Both the position numbers and the translations under genes were made by a program. Below are positions 6,643-8,228 of a stretch of 8,228 nt of DNA, piece after piece. The notes below the pieces were generated by a model, which did not search any database, was not told the DNA's origin, and worked only from the letters and a program-made list of their open reading frames with translations. The stretch covers positions 1 to 8,228 of the forward strand of contig CALMNJ010000613.1 of the NCBI GenBank assembly GCA_937868675.1, read 5' to 3'. Origin of the DNA: an uncultured Bacteroidota bacterium (GTDB lineage: Bacteria > Bacteroidota > Bacteroidia > B-17B0 > Aurantibacillaceae). Every line of letters begins with the position of its first letter. Positions within the stretch are counted from its first letter, which is position 1.

Positions 6643-6887
6643 GCAACTCTTACCGGCGGTCTTTTAATTGGACTTCTGCGAGCGGATTCTTCTTTTCCAG
6701 ACTCGTTCAAAAAACCGTTAAATTCGTCCATAACGCCGGTAAACCAACTTTTTTAAGTACCTTTACCATGATAAATGAAAGCCACTTGATCAGCAAACTT
6801 CTGAAGCAGTGCTTTATTTAAACGATCAAAACTTAGCCTCACCAGCCATTTCTTGATCCTGAAAATTATGAGTAAAAAAGTTGCCAT
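6639..6887 (-). pseudogene. Possible interrupted small gene between the two PTPS paralogues
   Basis: On the minus strand one frame runs from an ATG (first base 6887, antisense to the start of PTPS copy 2) to TAG at 6639-6641, broken only by TAA at 6753-6755. The first part encodes 44 aa (containing KKWLVRLSFDRLNKALLQ and ending FIYHGKGT). Beyond the stop come 37 codons (KSWFTGV, then MDEFNGFLNESGK, ending KRPPVRVA). The composition is protein-like: charged, amphipathic at first, then a basic Pro-rich tail. The antisense plus-strand frame is Ser/Phe-rich, as shadows of Lys/Glu-rich genes tend to be. It fills exactly the 225-bp gap and just overlaps both neighbours. It may be a gene with a nonsense mutation, two small ORFs, or chance. 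I recognise no family. Confidence 0.3.
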
Positions 6888-7281
6888 CTTCCGAAAGGAG
6901 CATTTTAATGCGGCGCATCGCCTGCACAATCCTGCCTTAAGCCAGGAAGAAAATGCAGGAATATTCGGAAAATGTAACTACGCGAATTATCATGGACACA
7001 ATTATGAGCTAATCGTGAAAGTAACCGGTGAAGTAGATCCGGTAACGGGTTACGTTATTGACACCAAAGTGCTGAGCGATCTTGTAAGGGAACATGTTAT
7101 TGAATGTTTTGACCACAAAAATCTTAACCTTGATACATTGGAGTTCAAGGAACTCAATCCTACCGCCGAAAACATAGCCGTGGTGATTTATGACAAATTA
7201 CGTCAAAGGATTGATCTTCGCTACGATTTAAAAATTACACTTTATGAAACAGAAAGAAATTTCGTTGAGTACCCGGCATAA
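6868..7281 (+). CDS. 6-pyruvoyl-tetrahydropterin synthase / QueD family protein, copy 2
   Basis: This 137-residue paralogue is about 45-50% identical to copy 1 by eye and keeps every catalytic residue: zinc ligands His17 (FNAAHRL), His42 and His44 (YHGHNY), Cys36 in FGKC, Asp82-His83 in FDHKNLNLD and Glu127 in LYET. The presence of Cys rather than Glu at the nucleophile position argues against the PTPS-III variant of folate synthesis. ATG 6868 is preferred over an upstream in-frame TTG at 6853 because the homologous domain begins a few residues after it. Its last 38 bp overlap the likely folE start at 7244, implying translational coupling with the enzyme that makes its substrate. The differing surface loops (for example NPALSQEENAG against NPQWSDEKNVE) suggest an old duplication with possible specialisation, one copy for 7-deazaguanine synthesis and one for another pterin. 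Confidence 0.9.
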   Translation: MSKKVAIFRKEHFNAAHRLHNPALSQEENAGIFGKCNYANYHGHNYELIVKVTGEVDPVTGYVIDTKVLSDLVREHVIECFDHKNLNLDTLEFKELNPTAENIAVVIYDKLRQRIDLRYDLKITLYETERNFVEYPA

Positions 7282-7942
7282 GCATGATAATGGCCACATG
7301 AACGGCCGGAGTCATAACCACAGCAATTATGAAACACCGCTGAGGCCAGATGCTTTTGCCCTGAGTGATGAAGAAAAAATAAAAAAAATACAACATCATT
7401 TTGCCGAGATCATGAGCACTCTGGGGCTGGATCTCAGTGATGATAGTTTGCGCGACACACCTGAGCGTGTGGCAAAAATGTATGTAAACGAAGTGTTCAG
7501 CGGTTTGAATCCTGAAAACAAGCCAAAAGCAGCCCTCTTTGATAACCGCTACAAGTATGATCAGATGCTGGTTGAAAAGAACATGACGTTTTACAGCAAC
7601 TGCGAGCATCATTTTGTTCCTATTTTCGGAAAGGCGCACGTAGCTTATATCTCAACCGGAAAAGTAATTGGCCTTTCCAAACTCAACCGTATTGTACAGT
7701 ATTTTGCAAAACGCCCGCAGGTTCAGGAACGAATGACCGTGCAGATTGCGAAAGAACTTCAGCGGGTACTTAAAACCGAGGATGTGGCTGTACTCATTGA
7801 TGCCAATCATCTGTGTGTTTCTTCGCGCGGGGTGCAGGACCATCATTCTGCCACGGTAACCTCCTTTTACGGCGGTAAATTTCAGGAACAGTCAATTCGA
7901 AGTGAATTCCTGAATTATATCCAGTTTGAAACCAATAAATAG
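7244..7942 (+). CDS. folE: GTP cyclohydrolase I
   Basis: FolE converts GTP to 7,8-dihydroneopterin triphosphate and formate, the first step of folate, tetrahydropterin and 7-deazaguanine synthesis; it works as a cytoplasmic homodecamer. The 232-residue protein carries DTPERVAKM (about 71-79), the zinc motif NCEHHF with Cys120 and His123 as ligands, His122 in the active site, GLSKLNRIVQYFAKRPQVQER (catalytic core, about 143-163), and HLCVSSRG with the third ligand Cys191. The first 34 residues precede the conserved domain and are His-rich (His12, 14, 18, 24, 26), a feature I recall from other Bacteroidota FolE proteins; this favours the ATG at 7244, which overlaps the PTPS gene by 38 bp. The alternative ATG at 7298 would give 214 aa without overlap and without three of those histidines. 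No Shine-Dalgarno is seen for either. A terminator follows 18 bp after the TAG stop. Confidence 0.96.
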   Translation: MKQKEISLSTRHKHDNGHMNGRSHNHSNYETPLRPDAFALSDEEKIKKIQHHFAEIMSTLGLDLSDDSLRDTPERVAKMYVNEVFSGLNPENKPKAALFDNRYKYDQMLVEKNMTFYSNCEHHFVPIFGKAHVAYISTGKVIGLSKLNRIVQYFAKRPQVQERMTVQIAKELQRVLKTEDVAVLIDANHLCVSSRGVQDHHSATVTSFYGGKFQEQSIRSEFLNYIQFETNK

Positions 7943-7960
7943 TTTGAAAGTTCACTAAAC

Positions 7961-7994
7961 AAAAATCCCCGAAAGGTATGTCCGAGGATTTTTT
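7961..7994. terminator. Bidirectional intrinsic terminator between folE and the minus-strand DUF349-like gene
   Basis: AAAAATCCCCG (7961-7971) pairs with CGAGGATTTTT (7983-7993) around an 11-nt loop. The plus-strand RNA has ten of eleven pairs with one C-A mismatch and runs into T6 (7989-7994), a good terminator for folE. On the minus strand the same mismatch becomes a G-U wobble, giving a continuous 11-bp stem followed by UUUUU, so it should also stop the convergent gene that ends at 8009. Confidence 0.85.
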
Positions 7995-8008
7995 ATCTAC
8001 TTAAAACG

Positions 8009-8228
8009 TTAAGCTTCACTCTTTTGCTTGTCGGCCTCACGGAGGCGTGCAAGCTCCTCGTTTATCATTTTACGCTTATTGTTAAGCTCGTTGATTTTTG
8101 ACCGTTCAGCTTCAATTTTTTCCTCCACTTCCTTCATAAACGCATTGCTGCCTTTAGAGGTTTTGAAAAAACCAAGATTGTTTTCGTAAGTCCGAACGCG
8201 GCTATTTATTTCATCCATGCTACGCTTC
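8009..8228 (-). CDS. C-terminal end of a DUF349-family-like coiled-coil protein, 5' partial
   Basis: The minus-strand frame is open to the window edge (three further codons, Lys-Arg-Ser, precede the ATG at 8218), so the ATG is probably internal and the gene starts beyond 8228. About 72 residues are visible. They begin with TYENNLGFF and TSKGSNAFMKEVEEKI, then a long heptad-like Lys/Glu-rich helix ending in ADKQKSEA. The ENNLGFF-x-x-SK motif followed by a charged helix is how I remember the C-terminus of Bacteroidota DUF349 (helix-rich, Trp-containing repeat) proteins, whose role is not established. The DUF349 repeats themselves would lie outside the window, so the family call is inference. 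Its stop is shared with the bidirectional terminator region of folE. Confidence 0.6.
   Translation of the reverse strand, partial: KRSMDEINSRVRTYENNLGFFKTSKGSNAFMKEVEEKIEAERSKINELNNKRKMINEELARLREADKQKSEA

Noticed and set aside
6543..6821. Plus-strand 92-codon frame spanning the end of PTPS copy 1 and the following gap
   Set aside because: The first third is a shadow of the PTPS gene, and the Ser/Phe-rich remainder looks like the antisense of the minus-strand frame. It has no independent start signal.
7235..7846. Minus-strand frames opposite folE
   Set aside because: folE is unambiguous on the plus strand with its zinc and catalytic motifs; the opposite frames are hydrophobic shadows without motifs.

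Overview
The window comes from a member of the Bacteroidota. The signs are a T9SS type B (gliding-motility-associated, CHU_C) C-terminal domain on a large secreted protein, a PD40/carboxypeptidase-regulatory/OmpA architecture typical of the phylum, Bacteroidota-style TAnnTTTG -7 promoter elements, and almost no Shine-Dalgarno sequences ahead of the starts. Two futalosine-pathway menaquinone genes (mqnD, mqnB) point away from the classical Men pathway usual in Flavobacteriia and towards Cytophagia/Chitinophagia/Sphingobacteriia-type relatives. That placement is inference.

Layout. 1-1017 (+): 3' part of an outer-membrane OmpA-family protein with a PD40 tail, two regulatory-like beta domains and an OmpA_C domain, similar in architecture to PorE; an uninterrupted A17 tract lies inside the gene. 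1018-1082: intergenic region with a likely promoter and an operator-like palindrome. 1083-4397 (+): 1104-residue secreted protein with a signal peptide, an N-terminal beta-rich region, eight cysteine-paired Ig-like repeats, a linker domain and a type B sorting domain. 4394-5230 (-): mqnD, whose stop codon overlaps that of the secreted protein inside a perfect 20-bp palindrome. 5231-5542: about 310 bp without a convincing gene. 5543-6196 (-): mqnB. Divergently, with 35 bp between the starts, 6232-6642 (+) encodes a 6-pyruvoyl-tetrahydropterin synthase/QueD-family enzyme, and 6868-7281 (+) encodes a second paralogue that overlaps folE (7244-7942, +), GTP cyclohydrolase I. A 225-bp gap between the two paralogues carries, on the minus strand, a protein-like reading frame with a single in-frame stop. 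7961-7994 is a bidirectional terminator. 8009-8228 (-) is the C-terminal end of what looks like a DUF349-family protein.

How the genes fit together. FolE makes 7,8-dihydroneopterin triphosphate, the direct substrate of both PTPS/QueD-family enzymes, so the right-hand block is a compact pterin/7-deazapurine locus. MqnB and MqnD catalyse two non-consecutive steps of futalosine-dependent menaquinone synthesis. The OmpA-family protein and the type B secreted protein may be functionally linked through type IX secretion. Most of the window is recognisable housekeeping and surface-protein content. I see no mobile elements, CRISPR arrays, tRNA or rRNA genes. The points most worth a second look are the paired PTPS paralogues, the interrupted minus-strand frame between them, and the A17 tract.
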